Positions 16,605 through 25,660 of a DNA stretch of 64,000 bases are shown one piece after another; positions within the stretch are counted from its first letter, which is position 1; each line of letters begins with the position of its first letter. Origin of the DNA: DASYCK01 sp036500205. Its GTDB lineage: Bacteria; Myxococcota_A; Polyangia; Fen-1088. The position numbers and the translations under genes were made by a program. Where the stretch lies: the NCBI GenBank assembly GCA_036500205.1, contig DASYCK010000009.1, forward strand, positions 1 through 64,000, given 5' to 3'. Below the pieces are notes generated by a model that saw only the letters and a list, made by a program, of their open reading frames with translations, was not told the DNA's origin and searched no databases.

Positions 16605-18983
16605 ATGTTGCGCCGCTATGTGACCTCCGTGGTCGCTCGACCGAAGCTGGTGATCGCGCTCGTCGTCGTGGTGACCTTGACCCTGGGCTTCTTCATGACC
16701 CGCCTGAAGGTGCTGCTCGACATCGACGCCCAGATTCCGCCGGGGCATCCGCTGGTGGTGGTCGGCCAGCGCGTCGAGAAGCTGTTCGGCGGCAAGTACG
16801 TCACCGTGATCGGGTTCTATCCGCAGTCCGGCACCATCTACACCCCCGCCATCCTGGGCAAGGTGAAGCGGGTGACGGCGGCGCTCGAGAACATTCCCGG
16901 CGTGAAGCCGGGCAGCGCGCTGTCGCTCATGTCGCCCCGGGTGAAGGACATTCACAGCGCCGACGACGCGCTGGAGATCACGCCGCTCGCCGCCACCGTG
17001 CCGGCGAACGACGCGGAGATGGCCAAGTTCAAGGAACGGGTGAAGGCCAACGCGTTCCTGACCAGCCTGTTCGTCAGCGATGACGGCCGCGCCACGTCGG
17101 TGCTGGTCGACTTCGACGACTTCGCCAAGGCGGGCGGCGCCAAGGGGCTCTACGATCGGCTGGAGGCCATCGTGGCCCCCGAGCGCGAGCCCGGGCTGGA
17201 GATCTTGCCCGCCGGCGCGCCCACCATCCTGCACTGGCTGCTCATCTACACGCGCCGGGTGGCGCTGCTGTTCGTGCTGGCGCTGGCGATGATCGGCTAC
17301 CTGCACTACCGGGCCTTTCGCACCGTGCAGGGCATGATCATCCCGCTCGTCACCGCCATCATGGGCGTGATCTGGGCGCTGGGGTTGATGGGGCTCATCC
17401 ATGCCCCGATGGACCCCTGGAACATCATGACGCCCATCTTGCTGCTGGCGATCGGCGCCGGCCACTCGGTGCAGATCCTCAAGCGCTATTACGAGGAGTA
17501 CGGGCGCCTCCAGGCGACCCGTCCCGATCTGTCGCCGGTGGAGCACAACCGCGAAGCGGTCATCGAGGCCACCACCAAGGTCGGCCTGGTGATGCTGGCG
17601 GCGGGGACCATCGCCGCGCTCAGCTTCGGCTCGCTGGCCACCTTCGGGCTCCCCTCCATCAAGAACTTCGGCCTCTGCACGGCGTTCGGGATCCTGGCGG
17701 CGCTGACGGTCGAGCTGACGTTCATTCCGGCGGTGCGAGTGTTGCTGTCGCCCCCTTCGACGAAGCAGACCGACCGCGAGAAGAAGGAGGAGTTCTTCGA
17801 CCCCATCCTCGATCATCTGGCGAAGCTGGTCCGCACCGGCAAGGAGCGCCCCATCCTGTGGATCTTCGGGGTCCTCATCGCCATCGCCGCCGTCGGGGTG
17901 GTGCAACTGGAGGCCGGCAACAGCCTGGGGGCGCAGTTCTTCGAGTCGAACGCGCCGGTACACGGCTTCCGCATGGCCGACTCTCGGCTGGCCGGCACGC
18001 GTGTCATCCAGGTGCTGGTCGAAGGCAACGCGCCGGACACCATGAAGGACCCGGCGGTCTTGAAGCGCATGGACCAGCTCGAGACCTTCATCGCGCATCA
18101 GCCGCTGCCCATCGGCAAGGTGATGTCGATCGTGGATCTCTTGAAGCAGATGAGCCACGTCATCGAGGGGGGCGGCGCAGGGAAACTCCCCGACAGCGCC
18201 CAGGGGGTCGCCCAGTACCTGCTGCTCTATTCGATGGGCGGCGACGAGGAGGACCTGAGCCGCCTGGTCGACCACGACTTTCAGAACGCCGTGATCACGG
18301 CCTACCTGCGCACGGACGACTTCCGTTCCATGAAGGCTTTCACTGTGGCGACTCAGGCCGAGGCCGACCGGCTGTTCGCGGGCCTGCCGGTTCAGGCGCG
18401 GGTGGGCGGCGGCGTCACCAACGCCATCGCGCTGAACGAGACGATGGTGCACGGGAAGACCATCAACCTCATCCAGATCTCGCTGCTGGTGGTCATCATC
18501 ACCTCGGTGCTGTTGCGCTCGCTGGCGGGCGGATTCCTGGTGTTGCTCCCCCTCGCCACGGCCGCCCTGGTGAACCTGGGGTTGATGGGCTGGCTGGGGA
18601 TCCCGCTGTCGATGGGGACCGCCGCCATCTCCGCCATGGCGGTCGGTATCGGGGCCGACTACGCCGTCTACTTCATCTTCCGGGTGCGTGAGGAGTTCCA
18701 GCGCACCGGTGACCTGCGACGGGCGACGGCCACCGCGCTCACCACGTCCGGCAAGGCGATCGCCTACGTCGCCACGGCGGTCGCGGGCGGCTACCTTTGC
18801 CTGACGCTCTCCGGTTTCAAGGTCCACGTCCTGCTCGGCGTCCTGGTGGCCTTGACCATGATCACCAGCAGCGCGGCCACGGTCGCTTTCCTGCCGGCGG
18901 TCATCCTGCGGGTCACGCCGCGCTTCCTGAAGGCGCCCAAGGGCGCCCTGCCGTCCGATGCGGCGGCGACCCAGCTCGGCTAG
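16605..18983 (+). CDS. RND superfamily (MMPL-type) exporter
   Basis: The 792-residue inner-membrane protein starts at ATG 16605, one base after the previous stop. It has a helix at residues 14-35, a large periplasmic loop, then a block of helices (LLIYTRRVALLFVLALAMIGYL onward). A cytoplasmic linker rich in Lys/Glu precedes a second set: one helix near 425, a second loop, and five helices in the C-terminal third. Duplicated 6+6 helices with two loops define RND pumps. The motif GIGADYAVYFIFRVREE is typical of the MMPL/hydrophobe-amphiphile branch, which moves lipids. Together with LolA-like, FadL-like and DUF1302-like proteins it suggests export of a hydrophobic product. Confidence 0.9.
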   Translation: MLRRYVTSVVARPKLVIALVVVVTLTLGFFMTRLKVLLDIDAQIPPGHPLVVVGQRVEKLFGGKYVTVIGFYPQSGTIYTPAILGKVKRVTAALENIPGVKPGSALSLMSPRVKDIHSADDALEITPLAATVPANDAEMAKFKERVKANAFLTSLFVSDDGRATSVLVDFDDFAKAGGAKGLYDRLEAIVAPEREPGLEILPAGAPTILHWLLIYTRRVALLFVLALAMIGYLHYRAFRTVQGMIIPLVTAIMGVIWALGLMGLIHAPMDPWNIMTPILLLAIGAGHSVQILKRYYEEYGRLQATRPDLSPVEHNREAVIEATTKVGLVMLAAGTIAALSFGSLATFGLPSIKNFGLCTAFGILAALTVELTFIPAVRVLLSPPSTKQTDREKKEEFFDPILDHLAKLVRTGKERPILWIFGVLIAIAAVGVVQLEAGNSLGAQFFESNAPVHGFRMADSRLAGTRVIQVLVEGNAPDTMKDPAVLKRMDQLETFIAHQPLPIGKVMSIVDLLKQMSHVIEGGGAGKLPDSAQGVAQYLLLYSMGGDEEDLSRLVDHDFQNAVITAYLRTDDFRSMKAFTVATQAEADRLFAGLPVQARVGGGVTNAIALNETMVHGKTINLIQISLLVVIITSVLLRSLAGGFLVLLPLATAALVNLGLMGWLGIPLSMGTAAISAMAVGIGADYAVYFIFRVREEFQRTGDLRRATATALTTSGKAIAYVATAVAGGYLCLTLSGFKVHVLLGVLVALTMITSSAATVAFLPAVILRVTPRFLKAPKGALPSDAAATQLG

Positions 18984-19076
18984 GAACCCAGGCCGTCCAG
19001 GCCCGTCAGAACGGAGGCCGCTCGAACCACCCGCGCGACCGCGCCACCACCAGGGCGCGGAGCGGGGGCACCCCGG

Positions 19077-20099
19077 CTACTGCTTCAGCTCGATCGACTG
19101 CAGCATGCGTATGCCCTGACCCAGGGTATCGCCGCTCGCCACCGCGACCACGTACGTGAACGTGTTCATCGTGGGATCGAAATACTGGTTGAAGGTGTCC
19201 GTCGGAATGGTCGTGCCGTTGACGGTGAAGTCGTACAGGTGCGCCGACGTCATCCCCTTCTGAATGGTGATCGTGGGCGGCGGGACGACGAAGATGTCGC
19301 TCTGGGCCAGCGAGTCCTCGTTCACGGCCGTCTCGACCTCGGGCAAGCTCTTCGTGAACAGCAGCAGCAGTACCGTGCTCAGGTCATTCTTCGGATCGAC
19401 CGGATGCTGGATCAGGTCCTTGGTGACCCCGCTCCAGTCGATGGTGAAGTTGGACTTCGCCATCACCGTCACGGGCGGCAGGGTGATGGTGCTGGAGAAC
19501 GAATAGTCGTTCGACTGGGCCGCGGTGATGGACGAACCGCAGCTGTTGTTGTCACACGGCTTCAGGATCGTCAGGTACAGCGGCGCCGGATTCTTGCATC
19601 CGCCGCACTGGAGCGCGGCGATCCAGGTTCCACTCGAATCGATGCCGGGGAAGCTCTTCCCGCTGTCGGTCTGCAGCTGGGAAAAGTCGACGCTGGTCCC
19701 GCTGGGGATCTTGCAGGGCGAGTCTCCCACACAGCCCTTGTACAGGTCGGTGGCGATGAGATCGAGCATGAGGAACAGGCTCCCCTGCAGCTCGGACGGT
19801 GACTGGGTGTAGTGCCCGACGAACAGATTGGTGATGCTGGTGGGGTCGAAGTCGCGGCCGAGCGCGTTCGTCGTCAAGCTGCCCCAGTCGAGCGTGACGG
19901 CCGCCTTTCCCGAGGGGATCTGCGTGGGGGTCAGATTGTCGAGGTGCGCGGTGTAGTCGATCTTGGTCGAGCTCGACGTCAAGGCGACCGTGTTTTGCAC
20001 CGCCGGGGAGTCGCCGCCGCCGCTTCCGCAGCCGATCATCGAGACCGCCAGTAGCCCTGGCAAGAACGCGGACAGGAACAGTTTCGCTTCGTGCTTCAT
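19077..20099 (-). CDS. Two-domain lipoprotein of an unnamed family (order A-B)
   Basis: ATG 20099 follows an AGGAG site and gives 340 residues with a lipobox (SMIGC, Cys23). Domain A comes first (about residues 40-185): VTLDWGSLTTNALGRDF, LFVGHYTQSPSELQGS, LMLDLIATDLY and the Cys pair LQCGGCKNPAPLYLTI. Domain B follows (about 200-340): SNDYSFSSTITLPPVTV, IDWSGVTKDLIQHPVD and SGDTLGQGIRMLQSIEL. The gene at 13279-14316 has the same domains in the order B-A. The two genes flank the FadL-RND operon on opposite strands. Function unknown; a paired role with the exporter is inferred. Confidence 0.8.
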   Translation of the reverse strand: MKHEAKLFLSAFLPGLLAVSMIGCGSGGGDSPAVQNTVALTSSSTKIDYTAHLDNLTPTQIPSGKAAVTLDWGSLTTNALGRDFDPTSITNLFVGHYTQSPSELQGSLFLMLDLIATDLYKGCVGDSPCKIPSGTSVDFSQLQTDSGKSFPGIDSSGTWIAALQCGGCKNPAPLYLTILKPCDNNSCGSSITAAQSNDYSFSSTITLPPVTVMAKSNFTIDWSGVTKDLIQHPVDPKNDLSTVLLLLFTKSLPEVETAVNEDSLAQSDIFVVPPPTITIQKGMTSAHLYDFTVNGTTIPTDTFNQYFDPTMNTFTYVVAVASGDTLGQGIRMLQSIELKQ

Positions 20100-20185
20100 G
20101 GGAAAGAATCTCCTGACGGTCACTGATGGGTCGTTACACGGACGGCAGCGGGACGAACGCATCCCGCTCTCGATCTTCTCACTTG

Positions 20186-21862
20186 CTACTTGGGAGGCGG
20201 TCCGTAAAGGGTGGCACGCTTCTCGATATAGCCAAAAGAGGCTCCCAGAGGCCAGCTCAACCGTTGCAGCAGGGTGCCGCCCGAGTCGACCTCGTCGTAC
20301 ACCCCCTTGGTCGAGTAGCCGATCACCGTATTGCCGTTGGGAAGCCGCTCCACGTCCCCCATGACATCGTTCTGAACGGTGGGGCTCGACGTGTATGACC
20401 AGATCTTCATAGCGGTCTTCGCCGTCGCGTCGATCTTCATCTCGATGGCCATCGACCCCTTGCCCGTGCCGCCGCCCGTCGTGCTGTTGTTGTTGAAGAT
20501 CAGGAGGTCGTCGGCGGCAATGATGTGAAGGCCGTGCTCGCCACCTTTCCAGGAATCGCCCGTGAAGGTGTTACCGGTTCCGTTCAGCACCCAGACGGTG
20601 GTGCCGGTCCGGGTGACCTTCGTCAGGTCTTGGTTGTCGAGGTCGGAGAAGATCAAGGTATCGTCCGACTTCGAGTACTGGATGGTGTTCACGTGACAGG
20701 CGCCCGTCCCGCCATGAGCGGTGCGCGCGTTGACGATCGTCTTGACGGTGCCGTTCGGGGCCCGTTCCTTGATGTCGTCGCAGCCGTTCGACCCGTAACC
20801 GTAAAAGGCGACGGTCTCGTCGGGAAGGATCGTCATCTGGTGGTTCTGCCCGACAAACTCACTGGAGTGGTCTTCGTCGGTCACGCCGTCCATCGTCACC
20901 CGATGGACGTGAACCGTGCCGCTCGGCACGTTGGCGCCGTTGATCCACATGGCCTTGCCGTCGTAGGTCATGCGCGCCCCCGTCACGTCGCTGCTGATGC
21001 TGTACCACCAGACGATATCGCCGTCGCCGTCGAGAATGAAGGCGGGCGAGCCAGAGGTCCCCGCGTTCTGGGCATACTGGCCGGTGATCAAGAAACCGCC
21101 GTACAGCTTCGTCGCATCCTTGGTCGAAACGGAGATCTTGGGCAGCCCGTTCGTCAGCGCGCCGGTCATGATCGTCGCGTCGGGGCCCGTGCAATCGCCC
21201 GTGCTGTTCGAGGCCACGATGCGGTAGTGGTACATCTTGCTGGCCTTCATCCCCAGCAGCAGCGTGCGGTAGTCCTTCTGGGTGAGATCGACCGGCGCCG
21301 TCATTCCGTAAGACGTGGTGAGGCCGAAGTCGATGTGGGCGGACGTGGGGCTCGTCAGGGTCGTCGAGAACGTCACGATGCCGACGGTCGGAATCTTCGT
21401 GCTGGTCGAGGACGTGGGCGTGAAGGTGCACGAGGCGGTCATTCCCGCCCCGCCGCTCCCCGTCGCGCTGCCACCCGACCCGGTCGAGCCGCCGTTGCTC
21501 TGGCCGCCGCTGCCCGTGGTGGCACTCCCCCCGGAACCGGTCGAGCCCCCGCTGCCTTTTCCGCCGCTGCCGGTGGTGGCGGTTCCCCCCGAACCTGTCG
21601 AGCCCCCGCTCCCGCTGCTGCCGCCTGACGCGCTGCCCCCACTCCCACTCCCACCCGACGCGGTCGAACCTCCGCTGCTGGCCTTGCCGCCACTGCCGCT
21701 GTTGCTGCCGCCCGACCCGTTCGAGCCTCCGCTTCCGCTGGAGCTACCGCCGCTCCCGGTTTGCCCCCCCGAACCGCCGTTTCCTCCGCTGTTCGCGGCG
21801 CAACCGAAGCCGAGCAGAGACACACCACAGCACAACGCGAGCCGAGTCGAAATACGCAACAT
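20186..21862 (-). CDS. Arylsulfotransferase-like lipoprotein (paralog 2)
   Basis: ATG 21862 has an AGGAGG site nearby and gives 558 residues with a signal segment ending GFGC (Cys21). A Ser/Gly-rich linker runs to about residue 145. The rest aligns along its length with the protein at 7361-9085: IPTVGIVTFSTTL, LLLGMKASKMYHYRIV, NHQMTILPDETVAFYG, HVNTIQYSKSDDTLIFSDLD, VTRTGTTVWVLNG, EHGLHIIAADDLLIFNNN and a final ATLYGPPPK. It is therefore in the ASST-like propeller family. An Arg present in paralog 1 (LGDRNPSLYVK) is absent from the matching segment here, so the two may differ in activity. It is 86 bp upstream of the A-B lipoprotein on the same strand. Confidence 0.7.
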   Translation of the reverse strand: MLRISTRLALCCGVSLLGFGCAANSGGNGGSGGQTGSGGSSSGSGGSNGSGGSNSGSGGKASSGGSTASGGSGSGGSASGGSSGSGGSTGSGGTATTGSGGKGSGGSTGSGGSATTGSGGQSNGGSTGSGGSATGSGGAGMTASCTFTPTSSTSTKIPTVGIVTFSTTLTSPTSAHIDFGLTTSYGMTAPVDLTQKDYRTLLLGMKASKMYHYRIVASNSTGDCTGPDATIMTGALTNGLPKISVSTKDATKLYGGFLITGQYAQNAGTSGSPAFILDGDGDIVWWYSISSDVTGARMTYDGKAMWINGANVPSGTVHVHRVTMDGVTDEDHSSEFVGQNHQMTILPDETVAFYGYGSNGCDDIKERAPNGTVKTIVNARTAHGGTGACHVNTIQYSKSDDTLIFSDLDNQDLTKVTRTGTTVWVLNGTGNTFTGDSWKGGEHGLHIIAADDLLIFNNNSTTGGGTGKGSMAIEMKIDATAKTAMKIWSYTSSPTVQNDVMGDVERLPNGNTVIGYSTKGVYDEVDSGGTLLQRLSWPLGASFGYIEKRATLYGPPPK

Positions 21863-22300
21863 AACGGATCCTCCTGGCGACACTCTCATCGGGGGACGGA
21901 AGGGATCAGACCGGAACGCTCCTGCGCGTTGGCACGCGCCGGACTCCAGTTTTATCGCCTTCGCAGGGGGGTGCAATACGGATCAATGTGGCTTCTCTGG
22001 TGACCAATCTCATCGATTTGGTTGAAAAAATCGCCAAAAAACAGCCGCCGTCCGGGATTCACATGGCCCTCGATCTGGGAAACGCCCGGTCACGTCTTGC
22101 AAAGTAGCGAGCTGGATCGAAATAGTGGAATAAAGCGTTCTCACTCCCGCCCCAGTTCTGTTCTAATGGAAATGTGTCTAGACCCGAGCCGATCCGCAAC
22201 GCGCTGCTCGGGGATTTTGTTTTCGGACCGATCGCTCCCTCCGGGCACTGGCTGAACTGCTCACTGTCGAGCGCCTCTCCTCGGCAAGAAACGGATAGTC
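21863..22300. promoter_or_regulatory. Divergent intergenic region, A/T-rich
   Basis: The 438-bp gap separates the leftward ASST-like gene from the rightward TauE/SafE gene. The segment 22000-22180 is unusually A/T-rich for this chromosome (runs such as GGTTGAAAAAATCGCC), consistent with promoters. An imperfect CGATTT...AAATCG hairpin is visible near 22013-22033. No gene is seen. Confidence 0.35.
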
Positions 22301-23287
22301 ATGATTGATCCCCCCATCATCCTCGGTGGCCTGATCGTCGGATTCCTCGTGGGAATGACCGGCGTCGGCGGCGGCGCGCTCATGACGCCGATGCTGGTCC
22401 TCATCTTCGGCGTCGAGCCCTTGACCGCCGTTTCCAGCGATCTGGTCGCCGCCGTGATCATGAAGCCGATCGGGGGCGGCGTGCACCTGCGCCGCGGCAC
22501 CGTGAAGCTGGATCTGGTGAAGTGGCTGATGGTCGGTTCGCTGCCGTGCGCCTTCCTGGGCGTCGTCTTGCTGAAGATGGCCGGCTCGGGCCCCGCGCTG
22601 CAGTCGCACATCAAGACGGGCCTCGGCTATGCGCTGCTGGCAGCGGCGTCGGGCATCCTGGTGCGGCCGCTGCTGGCCCGGCGCCACCGCGACGTGTCCA
22701 CCGACGAGAAGGTGCCCGTCCGGATCATCCCGACGATCTTGATCGGCGCGTTCGGTGGCCTGGTCGTGGGCATGACCTCCGTCGGCTCCGGCTCGTTGAT
22801 GATCGTGTTGCTGTTCCTCCTGTATCCGCGGTTTCGCCTGTCGGACCTGATTGGCACCGATCTCGTTCAGGCCATTCCGCTGGTCTTCTCCGCCGCCCTG
22901 GGCCACCTGCTGCTCGGCGACTTCAAGCTGGCGTTGACCGGATCGATCCTGATCGGCGCCGTTCCAGGCGTGTATCTGGGCGCCCGGCTCTCCTCGCGGG
23001 CGCCCGACGGCCTGCTCCGTCCCGTGCTGGTCGTCGCTCTCTCGGCGTCGTCGCTGAAGCTGCTGGGGATCTCCAACGGCGTGCTGCCGTTCGCGGCGCT
23101 GGCGATCGCGGTGGTGGCCTTCGGGCTGAACCTGCCGGAGCTGCGGCGGTCGTTCGCGGCCCGGGCATCTGGTGAAGCGGCCGTGCCCCGCTCCAGCGCC
23201 GGCAAGGACCAGAGCTTGCCCCTCGACACCGCGGTCGTCCCGCGCGTCGAGGACAGCAAGACGAACTTCATGATGTCGGCCAAATAG
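22301..23287 (+). CDS. TauE/SafE family permease
   Basis: The 328-residue inner-membrane protein has eight hydrophobic helices and the duplicated signature of the family: GFLVGMTGVGGGALMTPML in the first half and GGLVVGMTSVGSGSLMIVLL in the second. Members export or import sulfite, sulfonates, sulfoacetate or other small organic anions. A cytoplasmic tail of about 40 residues ends the protein. It lies in a region with several sulfur-related genes, but the substrate is not set by sequence. Its stop is 15 bp from the convergent metallophosphoesterase gene. Confidence 0.88.
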   Translation: MIDPPIILGGLIVGFLVGMTGVGGGALMTPMLVLIFGVEPLTAVSSDLVAAVIMKPIGGGVHLRRGTVKLDLVKWLMVGSLPCAFLGVVLLKMAGSGPALQSHIKTGLGYALLAAASGILVRPLLARRHRDVSTDEKVPVRIIPTILIGAFGGLVVGMTSVGSGSLMIVLLFLLYPRFRLSDLIGTDLVQAIPLVFSAALGHLLLGDFKLALTGSILIGAVPGVYLGARLSSRAPDGLLRPVLVVALSASSLKLLGISNGVLPFAALAIAVVAFGLNLPELRRSFAARASGEAAVPRSSAGKDQSLPLDTAVVPRVEDSKTNFMMSAK

Positions 23288-23302
23288 GGCCGGCGCGCCG
23301 CC

Positions 23303-24721
23303 TCAGTCGAGGCTGTATTCGTAGAGAATCTGGCCGGTCAGATCGAGGTACTGGACGTGAACGCCGCCGGGCGTCACATCGACCTTTCCCCAGCCAGGGA
23401 CCTCCCAGTCCTCGGTGTATCCGGTCTGGCTGGTCGGGAAGAACCAGATGGCCCCCGCGCTGCCCGGCAACGAGTAGTGTGTCTTGTCGACCGTCATGTC
23501 CGTGAAAACATGATCGTGTCCGTAGAAGAGGATCTGTACGCCGTGGTCCTGCATCAGCTGGTGCACGAGCGCCTGCTGACCCACTTGCGCCGCCCTTCCG
23601 CCGCCCCGTCCGTAAGCGGAGTCGTCGTCGTCGCCGGCGTTGCCGCCCACGGGGTGATGGATCAACAAGAACCGCCACTTCGCCGTGGCGTTCGCCAGCG
23701 TGTTCTGCAGCCAGGCGAGCTGCGCGTCCCCCAGGGTCCAATCGTCCGCCAGGCCGGGATCCCCCGACAGCAGGTGGCAGGTCGGCGTATAGGTGTAGAC
23801 GTTCAGCACCACGAACAGCGCGTCGCCCCAGGTGAACGCGTAGTAGTCCTGGAACGGGCTGCCCCCCTCCGGATACGTCTGGGGGCTCGGCCCCGGTAGA
23901 TACAGCAGGCGCTGATCGCGAGAGCGGTTGATCTCGTCGAGCGTATTGCAGCCACTCTCGCTGTCCCAGCCGCCGATCACGGGGAAGTGCGCCGCGTTCG
24001 CCACCGCGTCTCCGAAGGTCCTGCGATAGTTCAGATAGGCCATCCGTGTCACCGAGCCGTCCGGCGGAGGCACATTGAAGCCGTACTCGTGGAAATCGAG
24101 CATGTCGCCCAGGTTCACCACGAAGTCCGGCGCGGCCGTCCCGATGGCGGTGCTCACCGTCGACAGCGTCGTCGGGTCGCCCTGGTTTCCGTAGCTGAGA
24201 TCCGCGCCGATGTGCGTGTCGCTGACCAGCGCGAAGCTGAATGCGGCGCCCGGCGCGCGGGCCGTGACGAACCTCCCCTGATAGAGCGCGCTCTCACCGC
24301 CCCCCAGCGCGCTGATCTGGTACTCGTAGGTCGTCCCACCGGCCAGCCCCTCCAGGTCCCACTGCGCCAGATCGACGGCGCGCGACTCGGGCACGAGGGC
24401 CGTGCCCCAGGCGGTCGCTCCCGTCTTGCGCAGGCGCGCCCGCAACGTGGAAGGATCGCCGGTTGCCAGCGCCGCGCTGATGCCGATGCCGTGGCTGGTG
24501 GGCGCGAAGAGGAGCGGGGACCCGGACAACGAAGGAGCGGCGCCGTCCATTCCCCCAGCCGCGCCGCCCACCGCCGCGCCACCCACGCCCTGCCCGGCGC
24601 CGCCGACATTCTCGTATTTCAACTGACCGCAAGCGGCGAACGCCAGGACGCACGTCCACCAGGAGAGACGACGAGCCGCCTGGAGGATCGGCGGGGCGGC
24701 GAACGAGCTTCGTGCGGCCAT
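23303..24721 (-). CDS. Purple acid phosphatase-like metallophosphoesterase lipoprotein
   Basis: ATG 24721 sits behind purine-rich AAGGAG sites and gives 472 residues with a lipobox (LAFAAC, Cys31) and a short Gly/Ala linker. An N-terminal Fn3-like domain (about 55-150, ending GGTTYEYQISAL) precedes the metallophosphoesterase domain. Its metal motifs are SDTHIG, NLGDMLDFHEYG, GGWDSE, LLIHHPVGG and FYGHDHVF. This Fn3-plus-phosphoesterase order is that of purple acid phosphatases, which act on phosphate esters outside the cytoplasm. It follows the SDR gene by 43 bp on the same strand. The substrate is unknown. Confidence 0.82.
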   Translation of the reverse strand: MAARSSFAAPPILQAARRLSWWTCVLAFAACGQLKYENVGGAGQGVGGAAVGGAAGGMDGAAPSLSGSPLLFAPTSHGIGISAALATGDPSTLRARLRKTGATAWGTALVPESRAVDLAQWDLEGLAGGTTYEYQISALGGGESALYQGRFVTARAPGAAFSFALVSDTHIGADLSYGNQGDPTTLSTVSTAIGTAAPDFVVNLGDMLDFHEYGFNVPPPDGSVTRMAYLNYRRTFGDAVANAAHFPVIGGWDSESGCNTLDEINRSRDQRLLYLPGPSPQTYPEGGSPFQDYYAFTWGDALFVVLNVYTYTPTCHLLSGDPGLADDWTLGDAQLAWLQNTLANATAKWRFLLIHHPVGGNAGDDDDSAYGRGGGRAAQVGQQALVHQLMQDHGVQILFYGHDHVFTDMTVDKTHYSLPGSAGAIWFFPTSQTGYTEDWEVPGWGKVDVTPGGVHVQYLDLTGQILYEYSLD

Positions 24722-24764
24722 GGGCTCCTTCCGGATCTCCTTTTTGCACGGCGTTCTCCCCAAG

Positions 24765-25505
24765 TCACGCCAATTGGGCGGCGGCGCGCCAGGTGGGCGC
24801 GCGGAACGCGGGATCGAAGCCGAGCGCGCGGCGCGCCTTTTCGATGGAAACGGCGCCGTCGTCCTCGGCGATGTTGTAGATGCCCGGCGCCCCCTTCGTG
24901 ACAGCGAGCAGGGCCGCTTGCGCGGCGGCGTCGACGTGCAAGGCCGGCGGGTGCGACGAGACAGCCGTCCAGGTCCCCGGGCCGTACAGCCGCCCGTACC
25001 GCAGCACGACGCCTTCGAGCCCATCCGTGCCCAGCACGGCGCTCTCCAGCGCGTGCACGCCCCTCGCCGACGCGCCGAGCGGCGGCTCCAGCGGAGCGTC
25101 CTCGCCGTGCGGCCCCGGGCCGGATGCGTAGAGGAACGCGACGCTCTGCGCGACGATCCGCCGGGCGCCCGCCGCCAGCGCCGCCACCACGAGGTTGTGT
25201 GTCCCCTCGATGCGAAGGCGGGCGTTGGCGGCGCGCCCCGCCTCGAGCGCCGCGGGCGCGTCGCTGTCGGGGAGATCCGTCAGCTGGTGGACGACGACGG
25301 CCGGACGCGCCGCCTCGACCGCCTGGCAGAGCGCCGCGAGATCGTAGACGTCGACGACGACGGGACGCGCCCCCAGCCGCGCCAATCCCGCCGCGCGCTC
25401 GGGCGAGCGCGTGGTACCCGTGACGACATGTCCGGCGCGCAGCAGCAGCGGAACGAGCGCCCGTCCAATGACCCCGGTCGCGCCCGCCACGAACACGTCA
25501 GCCAA
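24765..25505 (-). CDS. NAD(P)-dependent epimerase/dehydratase family protein
   Basis: The 246-residue protein has an N-terminal Rossmann motif GATGVIGR (8-15) and the extended-SDR layout: VVDVYDLAAL, VVHQLTDLPD, RLRIEGTHNLVVAAL and a C-terminal GIYNIAEDDG. A YxxxK catalytic pair is not obvious; FLYAS may hold the Tyr. This is frequent in the atypical SDR branch that acts as reductases or NAD-binding regulators. It is divergent from the five-gene enzyme row at 25661-31734 with a 155-bp gap, so it may belong to the same pathway. Substrate unknown. Confidence 0.8.
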   Translation of the reverse strand: MADVFVAGATGVIGRALVPLLLRAGHVVTGTTRSPERAAGLARLGARPVVVDVYDLAALCQAVEAARPAVVVHQLTDLPDSDAPAALEAGRAANARLRIEGTHNLVVAALAAGARRIVAQSVAFLYASGPGPHGEDAPLEPPLGASARGVHALESAVLGTDGLEGVVLRYGRLYGPGTWTAVSSHPPALHVDAAAQAALLAVTKGAPGIYNIAEDDGAVSIEKARRALGFDPAFRAPTWRAAAQLA

Positions 25506-25660
25506 CGGTCCCCTCCCTCGCGGCGGCGAGGCCCACGCGCGAACGGCGGCCGGGGACGAGACACATCGAACGCAACAGTAAAACAGGACGGCGAGCGCGC
25601 AAAGTCGGCGCGGTGATGTCGTTGAAGCACCGGAGCGGGCCGGGTTAAAAAGGAGCGGCG

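Noticed and set aside
16575..18827. 750-codon minus-strand frame opposite the RND pump
   Set aside because: It is Gln/His/Arg-rich antisense sequence, and the plus strand has the full RND topology.
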